A stretch of DNA of 64,000 nt from Burkholderia stagnalis. GTDB taxonomy: Bacteria > Pseudomonadota > Gammaproteobacteria > Burkholderiales > Burkholderiaceae. The stretch is taken from positions 62,001 to 126,000 of the forward strand of contig NZ_CADESW010000001.1 in NCBI RefSeq assembly GCF_902830275.1. Direction: 5' to 3'. Each line of letters starts with the position of its first letter. Position 1 is the first letter of the stretch. The notes below the pieces were generated by a model that worked only from the letters and a program-made list of their open reading frames with translations, was not told the origin of the DNA and did not search any database. This document shows positions 18,035-26,565 of the stretch, in pieces. The translations under genes and the position numbers were made by a program.

Positions 18035-19630
18035 ATGCGACTCACCGGCCAGCTTCTGATCGGCCAATCTGCCGTCACCGGGCAGAACGGCGAACTCCAT
18101 GCCATCGCCGCCGCGACGGGCGAGCGGCTCGCGCCCGCATTCGGCGGCGCGAGCCTGCGCGACCTGGAGACGGCCTGCGCCCTCGCCGACGACGCGTTCG
18201 ACACCTATCGCGAAACGAGCCTCGCGGCACGCGCCGAATTTCTCGACGCGATCGGCCGCCACATCATGGCGCTCGGCGACGAACTGATCGAGCGCTGCGT
18301 CGCCGAATCGGGCCTGCCGCGCGCACGCGTCGAGGGCGAGCGCGGGCGCACCGTCGGCCAGCTCGGCCTGTTCGCATCGATCGTGCGCGACGGCGGCTTC
18401 CTCGATGCGCGCATCGATCCCGCGCGCCCCGAGCGTAAGCCGCTGCCGCGCGTCGACCTGCGGCTGCGCAACGTCGCGATCGGCCCGGTCGCCGTGTTCG
18501 GCGCGTCGAACTTCCCGCTCGCGTTTTCCGTCGCGGGCGGCGACACGGCGTCCGCGCTCGCGGCCGGCTGCCCGGTGATCGTCAAGGCGCATTCCGCGCA
18601 TCCGGGCACGTCGGAACTCGTCGGCCGCGCGATCCAGCAGGCCGTGCGCGAATGCGGGCTGCCGGCCGGCGTGTTCTCGCTGCTGTTCGACGCGTCGCGC
18701 GAGATCGGCCAGGCGCTCGTCGCCGATCCGCGCGTCAAGGCGGTCGGCTTCACGGGCTCGCGGCGCGGCGGCGTCGCGCTGATGCACATCGCGGCCGCGC
18801 GCCATGAGCCGATTCCCGTCTACGCGGAGATGAGCTCGATCAACCCGGTGCTGCTGCTGCCCGACGCGCTCGCCACGCGGCACGATGCGATCGCGCCGCA
18901 GTTCGTCGCATCGCTGACGCTCGGCGCCGGCCAGTTCTGCACGAACCCGGGCCTCGTGCTCGCCGTCGACGGACCGGCGCTGCGCGCGTTCGAGGCCGCC
19001 GCCGCGAGCGCCGTGCGCGCCGCCCCGGCGCAGACGATGCTGACGCCGCACATTCACGCGAGCTATGCCGAGGGGGTCGCGAAACTGCGCGCGCACGGCG
19101 CGGTCGAGTCGCTCGCCGAAGGCGTCGACGGCGAGCGCTACCAGGCACGCGCCGCGCTGTTCGCGACGTCGGCGGACGCGTTCATCGCGCTGCCCGAACT
19201 GCGCGACGAGGTGTTCGGCCCGGCATCGCTGATCGTGCGCTGCCCGGACGCCGACGCGCTGCGTCGCGTGCTGAAGTCGCTCGACGGCCAGCTGACGATC
19301 GCCGCGCATCTCGGCGACGGCGACGCGGCGCTGTTCGCGACGCTGCTGCCGACGCTCGAGCGCAAGGCCGGCCGCATACTCGTGAACGGCTTCGGCACCG
19401 GCGTCGAGGTCGGCCATGCGATGGTGCACGGCGGCCCGTTCCCGGCGACGTCCGACACGCGCACGACGTCGGTCGGCGCACGCGCGATCGAACGCTTCCT
19501 GCGGCCCGTTTCGTATCAGGATTTGCCGGCCGCGCTGCTGCCGGAAGCGCTCCGCGACGGCAATCCGCTGCACATCGCGCAGCGCATCGACGGCGTGCTG
19601 GTCCTGCCGAAGGAGGCGCGCGATGTCTGA
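18035..19630 (+). CDS. 2-Oxoglutarate semialdehyde (2,5-dioxovalerate) dehydrogenase
   Basis: A 531-residue aldehyde dehydrogenase. Catalytic Cys302 is in GQFCTNPG, the general base Glu265 in YAEMSS, and FTGSRRGG (239-246) is the nucleotide loop. Length and these motifs match the NADP-type KGSADH branch. It would oxidise 2-oxoglutarate semialdehyde to 2-oxoglutarate, the last step of hydroxyproline degradation. GAGGAG lies 5 bp upstream of the ATG. Its stop overlaps the next gene by 8 bp. Confidence 0.9.
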   Translation: MRLTGQLLIGQSAVTGQNGELHAIAAATGERLAPAFGGASLRDLETACALADDAFDTYRETSLAARAEFLDAIGRHIMALGDELIERCVAESGLPRARVEGERGRTVGQLGLFASIVRDGGFLDARIDPARPERKPLPRVDLRLRNVAIGPVAVFGASNFPLAFSVAGGDTASALAAGCPVIVKAHSAHPGTSELVGRAIQQAVRECGLPAGVFSLLFDASREIGQALVADPRVKAVGFTGSRRGGVALMHIAAARHEPIPVYAEMSSINPVLLLPDALATRHDAIAPQFVASLTLGAGQFCTNPGLVLAVDGPALRAFEAAAASAVRAAPAQTMLTPHIHASYAEGVAKLRAHGAVESLAEGVDGERYQARAALFATSADAFIALPELRDEVFGPASLIVRCPDADALRRVLKSLDGQLTIAAHLGDGDAALFATLLPTLERKAGRILVNGFGTGVEVGHAMVHGGPFPATSDTRTTSVGARAIERFLRPVSYQDLPAALLPEALRDGNPLHIAQRIDGVLVLPKEARDV

Positions 19631-20642
19631 CGCGAACGAAGTCGTCCTGTCGCTCGACGACGTGCACGCGCTCGCGCTGCGCGTGCTGACCCGCCACGGC
19701 ATGTCGGACGCGCATGCGCGCGCGATCGCGAACGTGATCACGCAGGGCCAGCGCGACGAGTGCCATTCGCACGGAGTCTACCGGCTGCTGGTCTGCGTGC
19801 GCTCGCTGCAGAAAGGCAAGGTCGATCCGCAGGCCGTGCCGACGCTGCGCCGGCTGTCGTCGTCGATCGTCGCGGTCGATGCGCATCGCGGCTTCTCGCT
19901 GCTGAGCTTCGAGACGGGGTTGCCGGTGCTCGTCGAGATGGCGAAGCAGCACGGCATCGCGGCGATGGTGATCAACCGCTGCTATCACTTCTCCGCGCTG
20001 TGGCCGGAGGTCGAGGCGATCGCGGCCGAGGGCCTCGCGGGCATTGCAATGAACCCGAGCCATAGCTGGGTCGCGCCGGAAGGCGGCAACCGGCCCGTGT
20101 TCGGCACCAATCCGATCGCGTTCGCGTGGCCGCGGCCGGGCGGCGTGCCGTTCGTGTTCGATTTCGCGACGAGCGCGATCGCGCGCGGCGACATCGAGCT
20201 GCATGCGAAGCAAGGCAAGCCGATTCCGCCGCACTGGGCGATCGATGCCGACGGCCAGCCGACCACCGACCCGAAGGCCGCGCTGCACGGCGCGATGCGC
20301 ACCTTCGGCGGCCACAAGGGCTCGGCGCTCGCGGCGATGGTCGAACTGCTCGGCGGCGCGCTGATCGGCGACATGACGAGCCAGGAGTCGATGGCGTTCG
20401 ACGAAGGCGTCGGCGCGACGCCGTGCCATGGCGAACTCGTGATCGCGTTCGATCCGAAGGTGTTCCTCGGCGACGATCTCGACGCGGGGCTCGCGCGCGG
20501 CGAGCGGATGCTCGAATCGATCGTCGCGCAGGGCGCGCGGCTGCCGTCGCAACGGCGCTTCGACGCCCGCGCGCGCAGCGTCGCGAACGGCGTGCGGATT
20601 CCGAAGCCGCTGTACGAGGAAATCCTGGCGCTGCTCGATTGA
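19623..20642 (+). CDS. 1-Pyrroline-2-carboxylate reductase-like (malate/L-lactate dehydrogenase family)
   Basis: A 339-residue protein of the NAD(P)-dependent LDH2/MDH family, with the catalytic segment DECHSHG (45-51) and NPIAFAWPR typical of these enzymes. Members such as DpkA and LhpI reduce 1-pyrroline-2-carboxylate to L-proline. It is the last gene of the plus-strand operon and overlaps the dehydrogenase by 8 bp. The partner enzyme for trans-3-hydroxy-L-proline, a dehydratase, is not seen in the window, so it may instead recycle a side product of the dehydrogenase or act on a related imine. Confidence 0.8.
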   Translation: MSDANEVVLSLDDVHALALRVLTRHGMSDAHARAIANVITQGQRDECHSHGVYRLLVCVRSLQKGKVDPQAVPTLRRLSSSIVAVDAHRGFSLLSFETGLPVLVEMAKQHGIAAMVINRCYHFSALWPEVEAIAAEGLAGIAMNPSHSWVAPEGGNRPVFGTNPIAFAWPRPGGVPFVFDFATSAIARGDIELHAKQGKPIPPHWAIDADGQPTTDPKAALHGAMRTFGGHKGSALAAMVELLGGALIGDMTSQESMAFDEGVGATPCHGELVIAFDPKVFLGDDLDAGLARGERMLESIVAQGARLPSQRRFDARARSVANGVRIPKPLYEEILALLD

Positions 20643-20652
20643 CGCACGGCAT

Positions 20653-20687
20653 GCATCGTCCGCGGATGCAACGCACGCGGACGATGC
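20653..20687 (+). terminator. Strong hairpin after the hydroxyproline operon
   Basis: GCATCGTCCGCG (20653-20664) and CGCGGACGATGC (20676-20687) form a perfect 12-bp stem with an 11-nt loop, 10 bp after the reductase stop. No T-run follows, so it may stabilise the 3' end or act with Rho rather than terminate on its own. Confidence 0.55.
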
Positions 20688-20836
20688 GCGCTCGCTCACC
20701 TTAAGGCGGTCATAAGGAACGCGCGGCGATGATCACGTCAGCCCGCGACACCGATCCCGGCGCGCTGCGCAACGCAGCACCGCCCTTCGCTTTCCATGTC
20801 GCGACCCGGTTCAACGAATCGCCCGAAGGAGTCGCG

Positions 20837-21370
20837 ATGTCCGATACCCCGCACCAGGCCGCTCGCCACGACCGGCTCACGCGCCTGTTCCACTGGAGCA
20901 TGGCGCTGCTGGTCGCCGCCCAGTTCGCCGTCGGCTGGACGATGCCCGACGTCCACGGCACCGCGCCGCCGCTCGGGCTGGTGCTGCTGCACGTGAATCT
21001 GGGCGTGTTGCTGCTGTTGATCGCGGTGCCGCGCCTGCTGTGGTCCGGCGCGCGCAAACCCATCGCGCAGGTCGAGCAGCGCCGTGCCCTGGCGTTCATT
21101 GCGAGCGCGACGCACAAGCTGCTTTACGCGTCGCTGATCGCGGTGCCGGTGCTCGGCTGGCTGAACGCGAACGGCCGCACCTGGCACGTCGGGCTTGGGA
21201 ACGGGTTTTCGTTGCCGGCGATCGCCGCGCCGCACACGCTCGGCGCGTCGATCGGCGAGTTGCACAGCGCCTGGGCCACCGGGCTGGCGATCCTGATCGG
21301 CCTGCATGCCTGCGCGGCGCTCGCGCATCGCTTCGTCATGAAGGACGGCGTGCTCTCGCGGATGCTCTGA
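20837..21370 (+). CDS. Cytochrome b561 family protein
   Basis: A 177-residue integral membrane protein with four predicted segments. His19 (LFHWSM), His52 (LHVNLG), His143 (ELHSAWA) and His157 (GLHACA) are the likely ligands of two b haems, with His93 also present. Bacterial CybB-type cytochromes b561 transfer electrons from ubiquinol or oxidise superoxide at the inner membrane. The start at 20837 has GAAGGAG 5 bp upstream and is preferred over a longer in-frame start at 20729. It appears to be a single gene. Confidence 0.88.
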   Translation: MSDTPHQAARHDRLTRLFHWSMALLVAAQFAVGWTMPDVHGTAPPLGLVLLHVNLGVLLLLIAVPRLLWSGARKPIAQVEQRRALAFIASATHKLLYASLIAVPVLGWLNANGRTWHVGLGNGFSLPAIAAPHTLGASIGELHSAWATGLAILIGLHACAALAHRFVMKDGVLSRML

Positions 21371-21449
21371 CCTGACGCACGGCGCGCGCCACGCGACGCG
21401 ATGTCAGGCCCGCTGGCGCTCGCCGTGGCGGGACGGATCGCCCGCTTCC

Positions 21450-21468
21450 GGCCCGGGACTTCCGGGCC
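21450..21468 (+). terminator. Hairpin between convergent genes
   Basis: GGCCCGG (21450-21456) and CCGGGCC (21462-21468) form a 7-bp stem with a 5-nt loop, followed by TCTTT. It lies between the convergent cytochrome b561 and SH3-protein genes and may stop transcription from the plus strand. Confidence 0.5.
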
Positions 21469-21510
21469 TCTTTGGCTTCACGCCCCAGACAGGCTGCGAG
21501 GCCGATCCCG

Positions 21511-22383
21511 TCAATCGTGCCGGAAATCCCCGCCGTGTCCGCCGCCTCCGCCTCCACCGCCTTGCCGGCCGCCGAAGCTGCCGCGCTGCCCGCCGCCTCC
21601 GCCACCGTCCTGATGGCCTTGCGGCGGCATCGCGACGGCGGGCGCGGGCGCCTGCATCGTCGGCGCCGGAGCGTGCATCGGGGCTGCCGGTACAGGCGGC
21701 GGCGCATGCATCGTGGCCGAAGGCGCCGGTGCATGCATGTTCCCGCCGCCTTGCGGCACCGGCGCGGGCATCGGCATGGGCGCCGGAGCGGGCGTGCGGA
21801 TGCCGCCGGTCCAGCCGCCGCGCGTGGCCGACGGCCGCGTGTCGTGTCCGCCCTCATGCCCGCCGCGCTCGCCCGGCCGTCCGCCCGCGCCCGGCATGAC
21901 GGCCGCCGGCGGCGGCTCGTTCTGCTGCGGATGGCCGCGCCCGGGCGGCATGCCGCCCGGGCCGATGCGCGGCTCGGCGCGGCGCGTGAAGCGGTCTCGG
22001 TCGTGGAACCACGGCCGGTTGCGATAGTAGCGATCCCAATACGGCCCGATCGCGAACACCACGACCGGGAAGCCGATTTCGGCGCCGTAGTCGAGCAGCG
22101 GCGCCGCGCCGCCCTGGTACGGATAGTCGAGCAGCCCGGCGTACAGCCAGCCGCGCACGCCCGGCAGCGCGACGTCGCACCACGTGTAGTCGCTGATGCA
22201 GCCGATCACGGACACCATCGTGCCTTCCGGAATCTGCGCGACCAGCGGATAGTCCTCCGCCGGGCCGGCACGCAGGTTCGCCGGCGCGTTCGTATAGGCG
22301 GCCGTCTGCGCATCGGCCGCGCCCGGCATCGCCAGCAGGCCCAGGAAGACGATGCACAGGCATCGGACGATCGTGTTTCTCAT
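21511..22383 (-). CDS. Secreted SH3b-domain protein with Pro/Ala- and Gly-rich tail
   Basis: A 290-residue protein with a signal peptide (cleavage after AADA, about residue 25), then a bacterial SH3-like domain (about 27-90; NLRAGPAEDYPLVAQIPEG is the typical start). The second half is low complexity: Pro/Ala/Met/His-rich repeats (around 195-250), then a Gly-rich stretch with GQRGSFGGRQGG. SH3b domains often bind cell-wall peptides; the tail could be surface exposed. It reads the same way as the upstream lipoprotein gene 66 bp away. Function otherwise unknown. Confidence 0.75.
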   Translation of the reverse strand: MRNTIVRCLCIVFLGLLAMPGAADAQTAAYTNAPANLRAGPAEDYPLVAQIPEGTMVSVIGCISDYTWCDVALPGVRGWLYAGLLDYPYQGGAAPLLDYGAEIGFPVVVFAIGPYWDRYYRNRPWFHDRDRFTRRAEPRIGPGGMPPGRGHPQQNEPPPAAVMPGAGGRPGERGGHEGGHDTRPSATRGGWTGGIRTPAPAPMPMPAPVPQGGGNMHAPAPSATMHAPPPVPAAPMHAPAPTMQAPAPAVAMPPQGHQDGGGGGGQRGSFGGRQGGGGGGGGHGGDFRHD

Positions 22384-22449
22384 GGTGCTCTCCTGCGCGG
22401 CGCAGGCCCGCGCCGTTTCGTTGCATGGCGCGCCGTCGCCGCGCGCCGC

Positions 22450-22869
22450 TCAATGCCGGTGCCCGCCGCCACCCCAGGGCCTGCCGCCCCAGTGCCCGCC
22501 GCCCCAGTGTCCGCCGCCCCAGTGTCCGCCGCCCATGTGATGGTGACCGCCGCCGAAGTGGCCCCGGAAGCCGAAGCCGATCGCGACCGGCGGCCAGCAG
22601 CAGCCGTACCAGCCCGGGTAGTAATACGGGTAAGGCGCATAGACCGGCACGGGATAAACCGGCGCGACCTCGACGGGCGCAGCCGCCGCTGGCGCATCCG
22701 GCGTTGCGACCGTGCCGTCCGGCGCGACCGGCACCTGCGACACCGTCGCCGGCGCATAGTACGGCGCGTAGTAAGGCGCATAGCCGTACGGGCTCGAGTA
22801 GTAACAGCCGCCGAGCGCCAAAACGGCCAACGCGACGACGGCAGGCTTCATCGCGGAAATCGGGTTCAT
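22450..22869 (-). CDS. Gly/His/Trp-repeat lipoprotein
   Basis: A 139-residue lipoprotein: signal peptide with lipobox LGGC, then a Tyr/Pro-rich part (YYAPYYAP, YPYYYPGWYGCCWPP) and a C-terminal His/Gly-rich tail with tandem GGGHW units. The start at 22869 is chosen because GGAG lies 6-7 bp upstream. A His-rich flexible tail of this type could bind metals. It may be co-transcribed with the SH3b protein gene 66 bp downstream. Family not recognised beyond low-complexity similarity. Confidence 0.7.
   Translation of the reverse strand: MNPISAMKPAVVALAVLALGGCYYSSPYGYAPYYAPYYAPATVSQVPVAPDGTVATPDAPAAAAPVEVAPVYPVPVYAPYPYYYPGWYGCCWPPVAIGFGFRGHFGGGHHHMGGGHWGGGHWGGGHWGGRPWGGGGHRH
22487..22531 (-). repeat. 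Three 15-bp tandem units encoding GGGHW
   Basis: The plus-strand unit CCCCAGTGTCCGCCG (first copy with one change) is repeated three times without gaps inside the lipoprotein gene; each codes on the minus strand for one Gly-Gly-Gly-His-Trp-type unit. Such in-frame units can expand or contract by slippage. Confidence 0.85.
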
Positions 22870-22988
22870 CACAGGCTCCAGCAAGATCGGCGCCACGGTA
22901 CCTGACGCACGCCACGTATCTAGCTTACGTCTCCCGCACATTTCGGGACGTATGATCGGTTACTGTTTGTTTCATGCGCCGGCCCGCG

Positions 22989-24125
22989 TCAGTCCCGCAG
23001 CGCCAGCATGCCGGCCGCCGTCACGTGCACATGCGTGCCGAACACCGCGCTTTCCCGTTCCAGCACGTCGGCCAGCCACGCGACACCGTCGTCCGGCGCA
23101 TGCCGCACGCTCAGCCGCCGGACCTGCATCGGCGCCATGAACAGGTCGCACAGCGCACCGCCCGCCGTGTCGACCAGCGGGAAATACATCAGCGCGAGAT
23201 CGGGCCGATACGCGCGGTAGCCCGCGATGCCTTCGTAGTCGTTCAGGAAATCGCCGCAGCCGTAGAGGATCAGCCGGCCGCGATACCGTTCGATTCCGCG
23301 CACGTGATGCGACGAATGCCCGTACACGATGTCGACGCCGCCGGTGTCGATCAGCCGGTGCACGAAGGCGCGCTCGTCCGCGCTTGCCGCGTAGCCCCAG
23401 TTGCCGCCCCAATGGAGCGACACTACGTTGACGTCGCCGGTCGCGCGCCGCGCCTGCGCGAGACGCCGGCCGATCGCATCGGCCCGCGCCGGCGACAGGT
23501 CCGGCAGCACGTTCACGCCGCCGTGCGTGCCGCGCGCGGCCCACGCGTCGGGCACGCCCGCGCTCGCCGACGCGTACGCATCGATGCGTACGCGCACGCC
23601 GCTCGCACACTCGACGACGGCCGCCGCTGCCGCCTCGGCCGCGTCGCGCCCCGCGCCAACCGGCCGGATGCCCGCGCGCACGAGCGTCGCGAGCGTTTCG
23701 TCGAGGCCCGCGCGCCCCCAGTCCATCGTATGGTTGTTCGCGAGCACGCAGCAGTCGATGCGCGCGCGCAGCAGGCAACCGACATTGTCCGGATGCATCC
23801 GGTACAGCACCGTCTTGTCGGGCCAGCGGGCGTCGCTCGCGGTCACGGCCGTCTCGAGATTGACGATCCGCGCATCGGGTTGCACCCGCTCGAGCACGGC
23901 GAGCGCGTCGCCCCATGGATACGCATCGTCGCGCGGGAACGGCAGCGGCCCGCTTTCCCGCTCCGCGAGCCGCACGTAGTCGCGCGCGGACCGGCAGACG
24001 GGCTCGAACAAGCGCGGGTCGCCCGGGTGCGGCAGGATCTGGTCGATGCCGCGCCCCGTCATCACGTCGCCGCACAGAAACAGGCGCGCGCAGCCTGCGG
24101 GCGTCGCGTCGCACCGGCCGTTCAT
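22989..24125 (-). CDS. CapA/PgsA-family metallophosphatase-like protein
   Basis: A 378-residue CapA-family protein. It has FLCGDVMTGRGID near the start, NLETAVT, LANNHTMDWG and SLHWGGNWGY, and YGHSSHHVRGIE, which are the metal-binding motifs of the family. CapA/PgsA proteins take part in poly-gamma-glutamate capsule systems, but no capsule synthetase is next to it, and no signal peptide is seen, so a general phosphatase role is possible. The start at 24125 overlaps the DUF2905 gene stop (ATGA). Confidence 0.82.
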   Translation of the reverse strand: MNGRCDATPAGCARLFLCGDVMTGRGIDQILPHPGDPRLFEPVCRSARDYVRLAERESGPLPFPRDDAYPWGDALAVLERVQPDARIVNLETAVTASDARWPDKTVLYRMHPDNVGCLLRARIDCCVLANNHTMDWGRAGLDETLATLVRAGIRPVGAGRDAAEAAAAAVVECASGVRVRIDAYASASAGVPDAWAARGTHGGVNVLPDLSPARADAIGRRLAQARRATGDVNVVSLHWGGNWGYAASADERAFVHRLIDTGGVDIVYGHSSHHVRGIERYRGRLILYGCGDFLNDYEGIAGYRAYRPDLALMYFPLVDTAGGALCDLFMAPMQVRRLSVRHAPDDGVAWLADVLERESAVFGTHVHVTAAGMLALRD

Positions 24126-24322
24126 CGCCGCAGCAGCCACGCCAGCAGCGTCAGCGCCGCCGACAGCACCGCGCACGTCGCAAGCGGCAGGTAAAGGCTG
24201 AAGCCGTCGCGCACGATGTGGATGTCGCCCGGCAGGCGGCCGAACGGAATCCGCGCGAGCCAGCGCCAGCCGAGTCCCGCCGCGACCAGCAGCATTCCGC
24301 AGACCAGAAGCGCCCGTTGCAT
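24122..24322 (-). CDS. DUF2905 small membrane protein
   Basis: A 66-residue protein with two membrane segments (about 5-21 and 43-63) joined by the conserved stretch GRLPGDI, characteristic of DUF2905. Function unknown. It is the first gene of a two-gene unit with the CapA-like protein (4-bp overlap). Confidence 0.85.
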   Translation of the reverse strand: MQRALLVCGMLLVAAGLGWRWLARIPFGRLPGDIHIVRDGFSLYLPLATCAVLSAALTLLAWLLRR

Positions 24323-24536
24323 CGCCGCCCTCCCGCTATGCTGTCCTGACTACAGCGTAGCGCCGCGCGGCCCGTCCGGGGTATCACGCCGCGAAACCGG
24401 CCGTGCGCGTGTGCAACGTTTGCCATTGATACGCATCAATTTTTCGCGCATCGTGTTCCGGACAATCGGGGATGGCCTGACCGGCGCCCCGTGCGCCACG
24501 CCCCCCACCGTTCGCACCCCACGCGCGTCCTCGCCC

Positions 24537-25415
24537 ATGCAGACGACCGCCAGCCGAACCGACGAGGAAAACCGGCAAATCGCCAGTTGCCTGCGCGAGG
24601 CCGCGCAGCGTCTGGCCGACCAGGGCGCGAACCCGTACCGGGCCGGCGCCTACCGCGCCGGGGCCGACACGCTCGACGGGCTCGACCGCAGCGTCCGCGC
24701 GCTGTTCGACGCCGGCGGCATCGATGCGCTCGACGCACTGCCGCAAATCGGCCTCGGCGTCGCGCAGGCGATCGCCGAGCTGCTGCTTACGGGCCGCTGG
24801 CGCCAGCTCGAACGGCTGCGCGGCGACACGGCGTTCGCATCCGCGTTCGAGGCCGTGCCGGGCATCGGCCGCGAACTCGCGATGCGCATCCACGACACGC
24901 TGCACATCGACACGCTCGAGGATCTCGAAGCGGCGGCCCGCACCGGCCGGCTCGAAACCGTGTCGGGGGTCGGGCCGCGGCGCGCGGCGGGCATCCGCGC
25001 CGCGCTCGACGAGGTGCTGAGCCGTCGGCGGCGCTGGCACGCGCACACGCGCAACGGCGGCCTCGGTGCCGAGCCGCCGGTCGAGCTGCTGCTTCACATC
25101 GACCGCCTCTATCGCGCGCGGGCCGCCGCCGGCACGTTGCCGACGCTCGCGCCGAAGCGCCTGAACCCCGAGGGCAAGGCCTGGCTGCCCGTGCTGCACA
25201 TCACGCGAGGCGGCTGGCACTTCACGGCGCTGTTCTCGAACACGGGGCGCGTCTACGAAGACAGCCCGATGGCCGACTGGGTCGCGCTGTTCTTCTACGA
25301 CGACGTGCTGCGCGAAAGCGAGCGGATGGTCGTCACCGAGGCGCACGGCGAGCTGGCCGGCAAGCGGATCGTGCGCGGCCGGGAGATGGAGTGCCGCGTG
25401 TACTACGCCGGGTGA
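24537..25415 (+). CDS. Helix-hairpin-helix protein resembling the N-terminal part of PolX
   Basis: A 292-residue protein. The first 165 residues match the helix-hairpin-helix part of family X DNA polymerases: LPQIGLGVAQAIAEL (68-82), VPGIGRELAMRIHDTL (107-122) and VSGVGPRRAAGIRAAL (142-157). The polymerase palm and PHP exonuclease domains are absent; instead about 110 residues of an unrecognised domain follow (HITRGGWHFTALFSNT onwards). It should bind DNA without polymerising it. No SOS box is seen upstream. Role in repair is inference. Confidence 0.7.
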   Translation: MQTTASRTDEENRQIASCLREAAQRLADQGANPYRAGAYRAGADTLDGLDRSVRALFDAGGIDALDALPQIGLGVAQAIAELLLTGRWRQLERLRGDTAFASAFEAVPGIGRELAMRIHDTLHIDTLEDLEAAARTGRLETVSGVGPRRAAGIRAALDEVLSRRRRWHAHTRNGGLGAEPPVELLLHIDRLYRARAAAGTLPTLAPKRLNPEGKAWLPVLHITRGGWHFTALFSNTGRVYEDSPMADWVALFFYDDVLRESERMVVTEAHGELAGKRIVRGREMECRVYYAG

Positions 25416-25443
25416 TCGGGCGCATCGCGGCACGCACGGCGCG

Positions 25444-25806
25444 TCAGCCGGCGACGCCCGGTTCCGGCTGCCGGGTGGCCGCGCGCCGCGTATCGGCGAC
25501 GACATGCGCGAACGCGGCGTCGCCATACGCGCGCTCGACCTTCGACACGATCACGTGATAGCCGCCATACCACTTGCGATACTGGCGCTTCGCGTCGAGA
25601 TGCCGCGGATCGGCGGCGAACGCGCGCAGCGACGCTTCGTCGTGCCAGTAGTACGTCGCGTTGATCCGCTCGCCGTCGGCCGAGCGCCACGACTCGGCAC
25701 CGGCGAAACCGGGCAGGCTCGCGGCCACCGCGTCGATCGTCGCGCTCAGCGCGCGAAACGCGTCGTCGGCGTCGCCCGGCTGGTAGATGAAGGCTGCAAT
25801 GTACAT
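25444..25806 (-). CDS. Antibiotic biosynthesis monooxygenase (ABM)-like protein
   Basis: A 120-residue protein with the ferredoxin-like ABM fold features: an N-terminal strand (MYIAAFIYQPG), GFAGAESWRS, then TYYWHDEASLRAFAADPRHLDAKRQ, which is the region of ABM domains that places the ring substrate or haem. AAGGAG lies 6 bp upstream of the start at 25806. Such small proteins act as quinol monooxygenases or haem-degrading enzymes; which one cannot be said. Confidence 0.75.
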   Translation of the reverse strand: MYIAAFIYQPGDADDAFRALSATIDAVAASLPGFAGAESWRSADGERINATYYWHDEASLRAFAADPRHLDAKRQYRKWYGGYHVIVSKVERAYGDAAFAHVVADTRRAATRQPEPGVAG

Positions 25807-25853
25807 TCGGTCTCCTTGACGATTCGAACAGGCATCCAGGGTTCGTCCGCCGC

Positions 25854-26483
25854 TCATGCCGGGCGCGACATCACGGCCAGCCGCACCGCGAGCAGCACGA
25901 GCACGGCGGCCAGCCCGCGCGATTGCAGCATCGCCGCACGCGCGTGGCGCGATACCAGGCGCTGCACCGTGCCGCCGGCCGCGCCGAGCAGCAGGTGGAA
26001 CACCGTGCTGATCGCGGTGAGCACGCAGCCGAGTTCGACCAGTTGCGCCGCGACCGGGCCATGGCGCGGGTCGACGAACTGCGGCAGGAACACCACGAAG
26101 AACAGCAGCGCCTTCGGGTTCAGCAGGCTGTTCAGCATCGCCCGGCCGGCCACCGACGCCAGCGACCGTTGCGGCGCGCCGGCCGCGCCGAGACGCCCCG
26201 GCTGCCGCAGCGCCTTGAACGCCATCCACAGCAGGTACGCGGCGCCCGCGTAGCGGATCACGTCGAACGAAGGCGGCCACGCGTTGACGGCCGCGGTCAC
26301 GCCAGTGGCGGTCAACGCGGTCAGGATCAGGTCCGCCACGCCGATGCCGAGCGCGGCCGCGGCGCCGCCGCGCATGCCATACGTCACGCCGTGCGCAAGC
26401 ACGAACGTCATGTTCGGTCCGGGTGACAGCAGCAACAGCAGCACGGCCGCCGAAAAAATCGAGAGGGTCGACAGTTCGATCAT
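25854..26483 (-). CDS. LysE/RhtB-family amino acid exporter
   Basis: A 209-residue integral membrane protein of the LysE family. It has LSPGPNMTFVLAHGVTYG near residue 19, the family signature, and NPKALLFFVVFLPQFV in the middle, with five to six membrane segments. Members export amino acids or homoserine lactones. It is divergent from a MocR-type regulator, a common exporter-regulator pair. Confidence 0.88.
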   Translation of the reverse strand: MIELSTLSIFSAAVLLLLLSPGPNMTFVLAHGVTYGMRGGAAAALGIGVADLILTALTATGVTAAVNAWPPSFDVIRYAGAAYLLWMAFKALRQPGRLGAAGAPQRSLASVAGRAMLNSLLNPKALLFFVVFLPQFVDPRHGPVAAQLVELGCVLTAISTVFHLLLGAAGGTVQRLVSRHARAAMLQSRGLAAVLVLLAVRLAVMSRPA

Positions 26484-26532
26484 GGGGAACAGGGTTTGCG
26501 TGAGCGACGTCGGCAGCGTAATCTTCCGATCC

Positions 26533-26562
26533 GATACAAACAAAGAATTGTTCCAGATACAA
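26533..26562 (+). promoter_or_regulatory. Direct-repeat operator of the MocR regulator
   Basis: GATACAA occurs at 26533-26539 and again at 26556-26562 in the same orientation, 23 bp apart (about two helical turns), in the gap between the exporter and regulator starts. MocR/GabR proteins bind direct repeats such as ATACCA on one face of the helix. The second copy ends 3 bp before the regulator's ATG, so binding should repress the regulator itself. Confidence 0.7.
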
Positions 26563-26565
26563 GCG

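Noticed and set aside
16214..19630. A 1138-codon plus-strand frame joining the permease region with the aldehyde dehydrogenase
   Set aside because: The first two thirds are the out-of-frame reading of the permease; only the part from 18035 is a real protein with its own GAGGAG.
20653..20687. Hairpin as an attachment site or mobile-element end
   Set aside because: No integrase, transposase or direct repeats are nearby and it sits just after an operon end.
22989..24125. CapA-like gene as part of a capsule cluster
   Set aside because: No poly-gamma-glutamate synthetase or other capsule genes are adjacent; only DUF2905 is coupled to it.
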